Assembly: GCA_020696915.1 (NCBI GenBank)
Contig: JAJFMR010000104.1
Span: 1-8,691 of the forward strand
Reading direction: 5' to 3'
DNA: 8,691 nucleotides
Origin: Rhizobiaceae bacterium
GTDB taxonomy: Bacteria; Pseudomonadota; Alphaproteobacteria; Rhizobiales; Rhizobiaceae
Position numbers and translations under genes: made by a program. Numbering within the stretch: position 1 is the stretch's first letter; the number at the start of each line of letters is the position of its first letter. Below the pieces are notes generated by a model. That model ran no database searches. It was not told where the DNA came from and saw only the letters and a list, made by a program, of their open reading frames with translations. Of the stretch, positions 1 to 6,130 are shown piece after piece.

Positions 1-157
1 GGCGCCGCCATCGGGCCCGACCCGGTTTCGCAACGGATCGATCTTCCATGAGGCTCCGACCCGATGCGTGAGGCGCGCAGGACTCGGCGACGTACGTTTC
101 GGCCGCATGTTGCCGGGAAGGGGAAATGCAACGCGACGGTTACGTCGTCCGCCTCTG
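1..157. other. Window edge, no gene that can be named
   Basis: This stretch lies downstream of the minus-strand acyl-CoA synthetase stop. Read on the plus strand in frame 1, bases 1-51 are open and end in TGA at 49-51, giving a possible C-terminal tail GAAIGPDPVSQRIDLP. This could be the end of a convergent gene, but 16 codons are too few to prove it. On the minus strand an ATG at 49-47 with GGAG 4 nt upstream could instead begin a gene running out of the window. A 5-bp hairpin (CGACG 134-138, CGTCG 143-147) lies before the synthetase stop, but it has no T-run and is not a convincing terminator. Confidence 0.25.
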
Positions 158-1798
158 CTAGCTCCCGCGAGCCAGTTCGCGGAGCCGGAACTTCTGGATC
201 TTGCCAGTCGAGGTTTTCGGGATCTCGGCAAAGATCACTGCCTTCGGAACCTTGAAGCGCGCGAGCAGCGTCCGGCAATGCGAGACGATCTCTTCCTCGG
301 TCGCCGACTTGCCGGGCTTGAATTCGACATAGGCGACAGGCGTTTCTCCCCATTTCTCGTCGGGACGCGCCACCACCGCGCAGGAAGCGACTGCGGGATG
401 CTTGTAGAGCGCGTCCTCCACCTCGATCGAGGAGATGTTCTCGCCTCCCGATATGATGATGTCCTTGGAGCGGTCCTTGAGCTGGATGTAACCGTCCGGA
501 TGCATCACCCCGAGGTCACCCGAATGGAACCAGCCTCCCCGGAAGGCCTCGTCGGTCGCCGTCTCGTTCTTGAGATAGCCCTTCATGACGATGTTGCCGC
601 GGAACATGACCTCGCCAATGGTCGCGCCGTCGGCAGGCGTCCTCTCCATCGTCTCGGGATTCATCACGGTCAGATCCTCGAGCGCGGCATAGCGCACGCC
701 CTGTCGTGCCTTCCGGGCAGTGCGCGCCGCCTTGTCCAGCCCCTCCCATTCGGTGTGCCATTCGTTGACGACCGCCGGCCCGTAAGTCTCGGTCAGCCCG
801 TAGAGATGGGTCACGCCGAAACCGGCGTCTGCCATGCCCGAAAGGACCGCTTCGGGCGGCGGCGCCGCCGCGGTGCTGAAGGTTACCGCCTGCGGAAAGT
901 CGCGCCTGTCCGCGTCGGCGGCATTGATGAGTGTCGCCATGACGATGGGCGCGCCGCAGAGATGCGTCACGCCGTGATCGGCAATTGCATCGTAGATCGG
1001 CTTCGGCCGCACCCAGCGCAGGCACACATGCGTCCCCGCCTGGACGGCAAGCGTCCAGGGGAAGCACCAGCCGTTGCAGTGGAACATCGGCAGCGTCCAG
1101 AGATAGACGCAGTGCTTGCCCATGCTGGCATGGATGGTGTTGGTATAAGCCATCAATGCCGCGCCGCGGTGATGATAGACCACCCCCTTTGGATTTCCGG
1201 TGGTGCCCGACGTGTAGTTGAGCGAGATGGCATCCCATTCGTCATCGGGCATGGACCACGGGAAGTCGCTATCGCCCGAGGCAACGAACTCCTCGTAGAA
1301 CCTGGTTCCGATGCGCTCCCCCTGGGGATAGGGAGCATCGTCAGGGTATTGCGAATCCTCGTAGTCGATCACCAGCGGCCTGACCGCGGCAAGCGACAGG
1401 GCCTCCCTGATGACGCCGGAAAATTCGCGGTCGACGATCAGCACCTTGGTGTCGGCATGGTCGAGCTGAAAGGCGATGACCGCCGCATCGAGGCGCGTGT
1501 TGAGGCTGTGCAGCACGGCTTTCGTCATCGGCACGCCGAAATGTGCTTCGAGCATCGGCGGCGTGTTGGAAAGCATGACGGTGACCGTGTCGCCCTTGCC
1601 GATGCCGTGCCTGGCGAGCGCCGAGGCCAGCTGCAGCGAGCGGCGCCAGAAGTCGCGGTAGGAAACGCGCATCGCGCCGTGGATGATCGCGGTGTGATCC
1701 GGAAAGGCCCTGGCGGCCCGTTCGAGATAGGAGATCGGCGTCAGCGGCTGATGGTTTGCGGCCCGCCGGTCGAGATTCTGGTCATAGGGGTTAGGCAT
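158..1798 (-). CDS. AMP-forming acyl-CoA synthetase (fatty or short/medium-chain acid CoA ligase)
   Basis: This 546-residue cytoplasmic enzyme of the ANL superfamily should activate a carboxylic acid with ATP to an acyl-adenylate and then transfer it to CoA. The full motif set is visible. The phosphate-binding loop YTSGTTGNPKG is at 195-205, YGLTETYGP at 333-341 and GGWFHSGDLG at 421-430. The hinge region beginning DRSKDIIISGGEN is at about 442, and PKTSTGKIQK with the catalytic lysine (about K533) is near the C-terminus. The length is normal. The segment WTLPMFHCNGWCFPW (234-248) is typical of the subgroup holding general acyl-CoA synthetases and the methylmercaptopropionate-CoA ligase DmdB, so the substrate is uncertain. 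The ATG at 1798 is preceded by GAGGG (1809-1805) with 6 nt spacing, which supports this start. It lies 52 bp downstream of the TauE-like gene on the same strand, probably in one operon. Confidence 0.93.
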   Translation of the reverse strand: MPNPYDQNLDRRAANHQPLTPISYLERAARAFPDHTAIIHGAMRVSYRDFWRRSLQLASALARHGIGKGDTVTVMLSNTPPMLEAHFGVPMTKAVLHSLNTRLDAAVIAFQLDHADTKVLIVDREFSGVIREALSLAAVRPLVIDYEDSQYPDDAPYPQGERIGTRFYEEFVASGDSDFPWSMPDDEWDAISLNYTSGTTGNPKGVVYHHRGAALMAYTNTIHASMGKHCVYLWTLPMFHCNGWCFPWTLAVQAGTHVCLRWVRPKPIYDAIADHGVTHLCGAPIVMATLINAADADRRDFPQAVTFSTAAAPPPEAVLSGMADAGFGVTHLYGLTETYGPAVVNEWHTEWEGLDKAARTARKARQGVRYAALEDLTVMNPETMERTPADGATIGEVMFRGNIVMKGYLKNETATDEAFRGGWFHSGDLGVMHPDGYIQLKDRSKDIIISGGENISSIEVEDALYKHPAVASCAVVARPDEKWGETPVAYVEFKPGKSATEEEIVSHCRTLLARFKVPKAVIFAEIPKTSTGKIQKFRLRELARGS

Positions 1799-1850
1799 TC
1801 GGGGCCCTCGTCGACTTGCAGCTATTAATCACAGGCGGGTCGCTTCGTCA

Positions 1851-2624
1851 TCACCGCACCACTTCCGACAGGCCGTCGTGAATCAGCTTGAGGGCGATGA
1901 GGGCCACCGTTCCGTACGTGAAGGGATAGAAGATTTCGGGCCGCATCCTGCGGACCAGCCAGGCGCCGGCGAGAGTAGCAATCGGCGCCAGCGGAGCAAG
2001 CGTCAGCGACGCCGCCAGGTTGGCGGTGTCGAACTGGCCGAGTGCCGTGTAGGGGACCAGCTTGACGGCATTGGTCACCGCGAAAAAGATCACGCTGGTG
2101 CCGGTGAACACCCGCGGATCGAGCTTGAGCGGCAGCGCGTAGATCTGGAAAGGGGGGCCGCCGAGATGCGCCACGAAGCTCGTAAATCCCGAAACGACGC
2201 CCCAGAAGGCGGCGAGCCATCGGTTGGGCGAGGCGACGTGCGATGCTCCATGGCGGGCGAGCGTCCACAGCCAGCGGCCGACGAAGGAGATGGCGACCAG
2301 CCCGATGATGAAACGCACGGCATCGGCGGTAACCAGGCTGGCCGTCAGCCAGCCCACGCCGATGCCGACCAGCGAGCCGGGGAGCATCGAGGCGAGAGTG
2401 CCGCGGTGATAATTGCCTCGCCAGCTCCATAGCGACACCACATCCATCAGCACCATGATCGGCAGCAGGATCGCAGCCGCCTGCAGGGGAGAGACGACAA
2501 GCGCCATGAGCGGCACGCCGACGAAGCCGACGCCGCCCCCGAAGCCGCCCTTCGAGAGCCCGACGAGGATCACGGCCGGAACTGCGGCGGCAAAGAACCA
2601 GGGGTCGGCAAGAAGTCCGGTCAT
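1851..2624 (-). CDS. TauE/SafE-family membrane permease (anion or sulfite exporter family)
   Basis: This 257-residue, strongly hydrophobic inner-membrane protein has about seven or eight predicted helices. The N-terminal repeat starts with LVGLSKGGFGGGVGFVGVPL (20-39). The second repeat carries SFVAHLGGPPFQIYALPL (149-166) followed by FTGTSVIFFAVTNAVKL. This glycine-rich double-repeat pattern is characteristic of the TauE/SafE family (formerly DUF81), whose characterised members move sulfite, sulfoacetate or other small organosulfur anions. The substrate here is unknown. I chose the ATG at 2624 because family members begin just before the first helix. The reading frame stays open upstream to a TTG at 2723 and ATGs at 2714 and 2663, but the extra residues are basic and unlike the family. 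No candidate start has a good ribosome-binding site; the bases before 2624 are pyrimidine-rich. The acyl-CoA synthetase follows 52 bp later on the same strand. Confidence 0.88.
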   Translation of the reverse strand: MTGLLADPWFFAAAVPAVILVGLSKGGFGGGVGFVGVPLMALVVSPLQAAAILLPIMVLMDVVSLWSWRGNYHRGTLASMLPGSLVGIGVGWLTASLVTADAVRFIIGLVAISFVGRWLWTLARHGASHVASPNRWLAAFWGVVSGFTSFVAHLGGPPFQIYALPLKLDPRVFTGTSVIFFAVTNAVKLVPYTALGQFDTANLAASLTLAPLAPIATLAGAWLVRRMRPEIFYPFTYGTVALIALKLIHDGLSEVVR

Positions 2625-2800
2625 GGAGGGAGGATGCGCGGCGGGATTCGTTCGCGGCCCCATAGCCTGAAAATGGCGGCGGCGCGACACCAAACAGCTC
2701 CGCGCCACGCGCATGCTGTTCAATGCGGTACTGTTGGTCTATGCCGCAATGCAACCATCATCGGCCGCCAACAGGCCGGAAAACCCGGGTCTGATCTGGA
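2625..2800. promoter_or_regulatory. Divergent intergenic region between the TauE-like and ThiE-like genes
   Basis: These 176 bp separate two divergently read genes and must hold a promoter for each, unless transcription enters from elsewhere. I could not find a convincing -35/-10 pair on either strand. A weak candidate on plus is CTGTTC (2716-2721), 17 bp, CTATGC (2739-2744). The right end carries a short stem CGGCC (2762-2766) / GGCCG (2774-2778), an 8-bp palindrome ACCCGGGT (2783-2790), and the thi-box-like sequence described separately. On plus, GGAGGGAGG directly precedes an ATG at 2634 that opens a 69-codon frame overlapping the start of the ThiE-like gene; its product is arginine-rich and unlikely to be a real protein. 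Confidence 0.45.
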
Positions 2801-2807
2801 ATGCCAG
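2774..2807 (+). promoter_or_regulatory. Sequence resembling the 3' half of a TPP riboswitch (thi box), probably degenerate
   Basis: Bases 2791-2807 read CTGATCTGGAATGCCAG. The E. coli thiM and thiC thi boxes, as I remember them, read CTGATCTGG-AT-AATGCCAG at this point, so the match is 17 bases with a 2-base deletion. Just upstream, GGCCGGAAAACCCG (2774-2787) aligns loosely with the riboswitch segment GGCTGAGAAATACCCG. The diagnostic CTGAGA is not intact, no GGGG-containing 5' strand is visible, and the bases after CCAG are AAA rather than the CG of thiM. The P5-like hairpin survives as TCTGG (2795-2799) / CCAGA (2804-2808) with loop AATG, which holds the start codon. The gene downstream belongs to the thiamine phosphate synthase superfamily, which makes coincidence less likely. 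A working riboswitch is doubtful. Confidence 0.3.
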
Positions 2808-3457
2808 AAAGTCCAGCACCAAACCGCTGCCGAATCGTGCTGATCCTCCCGTCGATCGCAGGCGCGGCCGAGATCCCGCAGCAGTTCGAGGCCGCCATCG
2901 CGGGCGGCGACGTCGCTTCGGTAATCGTGCGGCAGGACGGCATGGACGAGGCTGCCTTCCAGGCGCTTGCCGGCCGGATCGTCCCGGTGGCGCAGCAGGC
3001 CGGCATTGCCGCGATCATTGCCGGCGACACCCGCGTTGCCGGCCGCACCGGAGCGGACGGAATCCATGTCGAGGGCAGCAGGGAGCTCAGGGAGGCCGTC
3101 GAAAAATTCCAGCCTAAACTGATGGTCGGCGCGGGAGGCGCCAAGACCCGCGACGAGGCGCTTGCACTGGGCGAGGAACGGCCCGACTATATCCTCTTCG
3201 GGCGCTTCGGATATGACGTCGTTCCGGAGCCGCACCGCCGCAACCTCGCGCTCGGCACCTGGTGGGCGGAAATGATCGAGATCCCCTGCATCGTCATGGC
3301 TGGATCCGAAGTCGCATCGGTGGCCACGGTGGCGGCGACCGGTGCTGAATTCGTCGGGCTCTGCCAGGCAGTCTTCGGCCCCGGCCTCGATCCCCGGAGC
3401 CAGGTGAAGGCCGCCAACGAGATGCTCGACCAGGTCGCGCCCCGTTTCGAGGATTGA
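2801..3457 (+). CDS. Divergent ThiE/TenI-family (thiamine phosphate synthase-like) protein
   Basis: This 218-residue cytoplasmic protein has the alternating pattern of a TIM barrel. Recognisable ThiE/TenI landmarks occur in order: VIVRQDG (41-47) where thiamine phosphate synthase has LRxK, GDTRVAGRTGADGIHVE (75-91) where it has NDRVDLALAxGADGVHLGQ, KLMVGAGG (106-113), PDYILFGRF (128-136), and the final strand region ATGAEFVGLCQAVF (179-192). Several residues used for substrate binding in true ThiE are replaced. The lysine after the LR motif is aspartate, HLGQxD becomes HVEGS, and the TK after the phosphate loop is absent. It may therefore not make thiamine phosphate, although annotation pipelines are likely to name it so. 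The ATG at 2801 sits in a hairpin loop and lacks a normal Shine-Dalgarno sequence, but the conserved fold begins about ten residues later, which supports it. The Sel1 gene starts 1 bp after its stop. Confidence 0.75.
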   Translation: MPESPAPNRCRIVLILPSIAGAAEIPQQFEAAIAGGDVASVIVRQDGMDEAAFQALAGRIVPVAQQAGIAAIIAGDTRVAGRTGADGIHVEGSRELREAVEKFQPKLMVGAGGAKTRDEALALGEERPDYILFGRFGYDVVPEPHRRNLALGTWWAEMIEIPCIVMAGSEVASVATVAATGAEFVGLCQAVFGPGLDPRSQVKAANEMLDQVAPRFED

Positions 3458-3458
3458 G

Positions 3459-4421
3459 ATGCCGAGAACCGGCCCTGTGTTGCTGCTTCTTCTTCTCGCG
3501 GTTGCCACCGCCGCCAACGCCCAGGGCGCCGTGAAGCAGGGAACGGCCACGCCGCCGTCGGCGTCGCGCGTCGATCCCGACCGCTTCGGAGCGCCGCCCA
3601 GCGACGCCGCCTACGGTGCTTTTCAGCGCGGGCTCTACATGACGGCGCTCAATCTTGCGCTGCCGAGAGCCGAAGCCGGCGACCCCGCCGCACAGACGCT
3701 CGCCGCGGAGATCCTGTCGCGCGGCCTCGGCGTGGCGCGCGACGACGCGCAGGCCGCCAAATGGTACCGGCTCGCGGCCGAGCAGGGTGTGCCCGAAGCG
3801 CAGTTCCAGTACGCGCTGATGCTGCTCGACGGGAGTTTCGTGACCCGGGACGTGCAGGGCGCCTACGCGTTGATGCAGGCGGCCGCGGAAGCGGGCAACC
3901 GGCTGGCCCAGTTCAATCTGGCGCAGCTGATCATCGATCGCGAGCCCGGCGAGGCCGGCATGACAAAGGCGGCTTCCTACTATGAGCGCGCCGCAAAGGC
4001 AGGCCTTGCGGATGCGCAATATGCCATGGCGCAGATTCTCGCCAACGGCGTCGGCGGCAGGAAAGTCGACGAGAAGGAGGCCCGCCGATGGCTGCTTTCG
4101 GCGGCCCGCCAGAACTTCGACACCGCGCAGCTCGATCTGGGCACCTGGCTGATCGAGGGCCGCGGCGGCGAACGCGACCTCGAGGCCGGCTTCGGCTGGA
4201 TGAAGCGCGCCGCCGAAAGCGGAAACGTCGCCGCACAGAACCGGCTGGCCAAACTCTACATGGCCGGACTCGGGGTGGAGCCGGACCCGATCCTGGCGGC
4301 GGCCTGGTATTTCGTCGGCCGCCGGGCCGGCCTCTCCGATGCCGAGATGGATGATTTTCTGGGGGGATTGACTGACGAGCAGCAGAAACAGGCGTTGGAG
4401 CGCGCCAATCGGCTGCGGTGA
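3459..4421 (+). CDS. Exported Sel1-repeat (TPR-like) protein
   Basis: This 320-residue protein starts with a clear Sec signal peptide: MPRTGP, a leucine-rich core at about 7-15, and a likely cleavage site after ANA at residue 21. A proline-rich linker follows. From about residue 76 there are roughly six tandem Sel1-like repeats of 34-36 residues, for example 76-112, 113-148, 149-184, 185-220, 221-256 and 257-292. They carry the family signature of A-x-x-L-A-x-x-x-x-x-G, a D-x-x-x-A-x-x-W/Y segment and a closing AAxxG. Sel1 proteins are helical scaffolds for protein-protein contacts and have no known catalytic activity. The mature protein should be periplasmic. The ATG lies 1 bp after the stop of the ThiE-like gene, so the two are probably co-transcribed and translationally coupled. 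The partner of this scaffold is not revealed. Confidence 0.87.
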   Translation: MPRTGPVLLLLLLAVATAANAQGAVKQGTATPPSASRVDPDRFGAPPSDAAYGAFQRGLYMTALNLALPRAEAGDPAAQTLAAEILSRGLGVARDDAQAAKWYRLAAEQGVPEAQFQYALMLLDGSFVTRDVQGAYALMQAAAEAGNRLAQFNLAQLIIDREPGEAGMTKAASYYERAAKAGLADAQYAMAQILANGVGGRKVDEKEARRWLLSAARQNFDTAQLDLGTWLIEGRGGERDLEAGFGWMKRAAESGNVAAQNRLAKLYMAGLGVEPDPILAAAWYFVGRRAGLSDAEMDDFLGGLTDEQQKQALERANRLR

Positions 4422-4443
4422 CGGCGCCCCGACGGACCGCTGG

Positions 4444-4466
4444 CCGCGCGACCCGGCATCGCGCGG
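4444..4466 (+). terminator. GC-rich hairpin after the Sel1 gene, possible weak terminator
   Basis: A perfect 8-bp inverted repeat CCGCGCGA (4444-4451) / TCGCGCGG (4459-4466) encloses the 7-nt loop CCCGGCA. With one bulge it extends by two further G-C pairs. It lies 23 bp after the Sel1 stop and about 95 bp before efp, where a terminator would fit. No T-run follows, so it could instead be a Rho-linked or mRNA-stabilising stem. No other clear signal appears between 4422 and 4561. Confidence 0.3.
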
Positions 4467-4561
4467 GCCTCGCGTTCGGCTCTCTTGCCTCACCTTCGGT
4501 TTTGTGGTCTGGGAACCGGCAGCCGCCGGACAGGCGGAAAACCTCTTCCGGATAAGCAGAA

Positions 4562-5128
4562 ATGGCCAAGATCAACGGCAACGAAATCCGTCCCGGCAAC
4601 GTCATCGAGCACCAGGGCGGCCTGTGGGTGGCGGTCAGGACCAATCATGTGAAACCGGGCAAGGGCGGCGCCTACAATCAGGTCGAACTGAAGAATCTCA
4701 TCAACGGCACGAAGCTGAACGAGCGCTTCCGCTCGGCAGAAACCGTCGAGAAGATCCGGCTCGAGCAGAAGGACTTCTCCTATCTCTACGAGCAGGGCGA
4801 CGCACTCGTGTTCATGGACACCGAAAGCTACGAGCAGCTGGAACTGCAGAAGGACTTCGTCGGTGACCGCGCCGCCTTCCTGCAGGACGGCATGATGGTC
4901 ACCGTCGAACTCTACGACGAGAAGCCGATCGGCATCTCGCTGCCCGACCAGGTGACGCTGACCATCACCGAGGCCGATCCCGTCGTGAAGGGACAGACCG
5001 CCGCGTCGTCCTACAAGCCGGCGATGCTCGAAAACGGCATCCGCGTCCTGGTGCCGCCCTTCATCGGCTCGGGCGAGCGCATCGTCGTGGACACCAACGA
5101 GATCACCTATGTCCGCCGTGCCGACTAG
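4562..5128 (+). CDS. efp: Translation elongation factor P
   Basis: EF-P binds between the ribosomal P and E sites and relieves stalling at consecutive prolines. The 188-residue length and three-domain layout are standard: an N-terminal KOW-like domain to about residue 64 and two OB-fold domains after it. The tip loop reads KPGKGGA with Lys34 in place, the lysine that EpmA/EpmB-type enzymes beta-lysylate in E. coli. Most of the family signature is recognisable at the C-terminus as SSYKPAMLENGIRVLVPPFI (about 149-168). The ATG at 4562 gives the expected N-terminus MAKINGNEIRPGNVIE. There is no strong Shine-Dalgarno sequence, only purine-rich GGATAAGCAGAA before it. The inositol monophosphatase gene begins 7 bp after the stop, so the two are likely one transcript. 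Confidence 0.97.
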   Translation: MAKINGNEIRPGNVIEHQGGLWVAVRTNHVKPGKGGAYNQVELKNLINGTKLNERFRSAETVEKIRLEQKDFSYLYEQGDALVFMDTESYEQLELQKDFVGDRAAFLQDGMMVTVELYDEKPIGISLPDQVTLTITEADPVVKGQTAASSYKPAMLENGIRVLVPPFIGSGERIVVDTNEITYVRRAD

Positions 5129-5135
5129 CTGAGCG

Positions 5136-5927
5136 ATGGCGCGTTCGGCAATCCTCAACGTCATGGTGCAGGCGGCCATGAAGGCCGGCCGCTCCCTGGC
5201 GCGCGACTTCGGCGAGGTCCAGAACCTGCAGGTGTCGCTCAAGGGGCCCGGCGACTATGTCAGCCAGGCCGACCGCAAGGCTGAGGAGATCATCCACGCC
5301 GAACTGGCGCGGGCCCGTCCCGGCTACGCCTTCCTGATGGAGGAACGCGGCGCGGTGCCGGGCGACGACGACCAGCACCGCTGGCTTGTCGACCCGCTCG
5401 ACGGCACCACCAATTTCCTGCACGGGCTGCCGGTGTTCGCGGTCTCGATCGCGCTCGAGCGCCAGGGCCAGGTGGTTGCCGGCGTGATCTACAATCCGGC
5501 CATGGACGAACTCTACACGGCGGAGAGAGGCGGCGGCGCGTTCCTGAACGACCGCCGGCTGCGGGTCGCCGCGCGCCGCCACTTGGCCGATACCGTCGTG
5601 GGCACCGGCGTGCCGCATCTGGGCCGCGGCCATCACGGCACCTACCTCGTGGAACTGCGCAACGTCATGGCCGAGGTATCGGGAATCCGGCGCCTCGGCT
5701 CGGCGGCGCTCGACCTTGCCTATGTCGCGGCCGGGCGGCTGGACGGCTTCTGGGAAGATCGGCTGTCGCCCTGGGACATCGCGGCCGGTGTCCTCCTGGT
5801 GCGCGAAGCGGGCGGCTTCGTCACCGACAAGGCGGGAGGCCAGGCCATGTTCGACAATGGCGAGGTCGTGGCCGGCAACGAGGCGATCCACCGCATCCTT
5901 CTCAAGACGCTGAAAAAGCCGATTTGA
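5136..5927 (+). CDS. Inositol-1-monophosphatase family phosphatase
   Basis: This 263-residue protein belongs to the Mg2+-dependent, Li+-sensitive phosphatase superfamily, which hydrolyses inositol monophosphate and related sugar or nucleotide phosphates. The two-metal site is complete: a glutamate pair in FLMEERG (66-72), the signature WLVDPLDGTTNFLHG (83-97) with Asp86 and Asp89, and SPWDIAAG (211-218) with Asp214. The usual glycine of the GEE motif is methionine here. The substrate could be myo-inositol phosphate, as in SuhB-type enzymes, or another phosphate ester such as PAP; sequence alone does not decide. The ATG lies 7 bp after the efp stop and has the normal N-terminal sequence for the family. 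The close spacing suggests co-transcription with efp, though no functional link to translation is apparent. Confidence 0.93.
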   Translation: MARSAILNVMVQAAMKAGRSLARDFGEVQNLQVSLKGPGDYVSQADRKAEEIIHAELARARPGYAFLMEERGAVPGDDDQHRWLVDPLDGTTNFLHGLPVFAVSIALERQGQVVAGVIYNPAMDELYTAERGGGAFLNDRRLRVAARRHLADTVVGTGVPHLGRGHHGTYLVELRNVMAEVSGIRRLGSAALDLAYVAAGRLDGFWEDRLSPWDIAAGVLLVREAGGFVTDKAGGQAMFDNGEVVAGNEAIHRILLKTLKKPI

Positions 5928-6130
5928 CAGGACCGGGAGCGCGTCGAAGCCGATTTCGGCCGGTAATGCGCATCGAGCCCGGCGCCTCGCCCGCACCAGA
6001 AAACGTCGCCCGGATATGAGCTTGAAATTCGATCGTGGCGGCCGGATCTGCGTCAAGCGCCTTTCAATTTCGTCACATTTCCGCTTAGAGTCGCGGCCAA
6101 CATGATTTCGCCAGCGGGATCGGGGCGGCA
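5928..6130. other. 203-bp intergenic region before the motor operon
   Basis: No gene is visible here. A small stem GCCG (5949-5952) / CGGC (5957-5960) with loop ATTT has no T-run. The stretch 6055-6095 is more AT-rich than its surroundings. It holds a weak promoter candidate, TTTCAA (6062-6067), 17 bp, TTAGAG (6085-6090), about 40 bp before the ATG at 6131. This is the natural place for the promoter of the TolQ/MotA-like operon, but the match to the sigma-70 consensus is poor. Confidence 0.3.

Noticed and set aside
68..1828. 586-codon open frame on plus, fully antisense to the acyl-CoA synthetase
   Set aside because: High GC content keeps the opposite frame open. The translation is rich in R, H and D with no domain pattern, while the minus strand encodes a complete enzyme.
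3294..4493. 399-codon open frame on minus across the Sel1 gene
   Set aside because: It is an antisense shadow of the Sel1 gene and the end of the ThiE-like gene, with arginine-rich, domain-free translation.
5924..5929. TTGACA as a -35 box at the end of the inositol monophosphatase gene
   Set aside because: The hexamer is a perfect -35 match, but no -10-like sequence lies 16-19 bp downstream.
5916..5956. Direct repeat AAGCCGATTT at 5916-5925 and 5947-5956
   Set aside because: It is only 10 bases long in two copies, one inside the coding sequence, with no sign of a mobile element or array.
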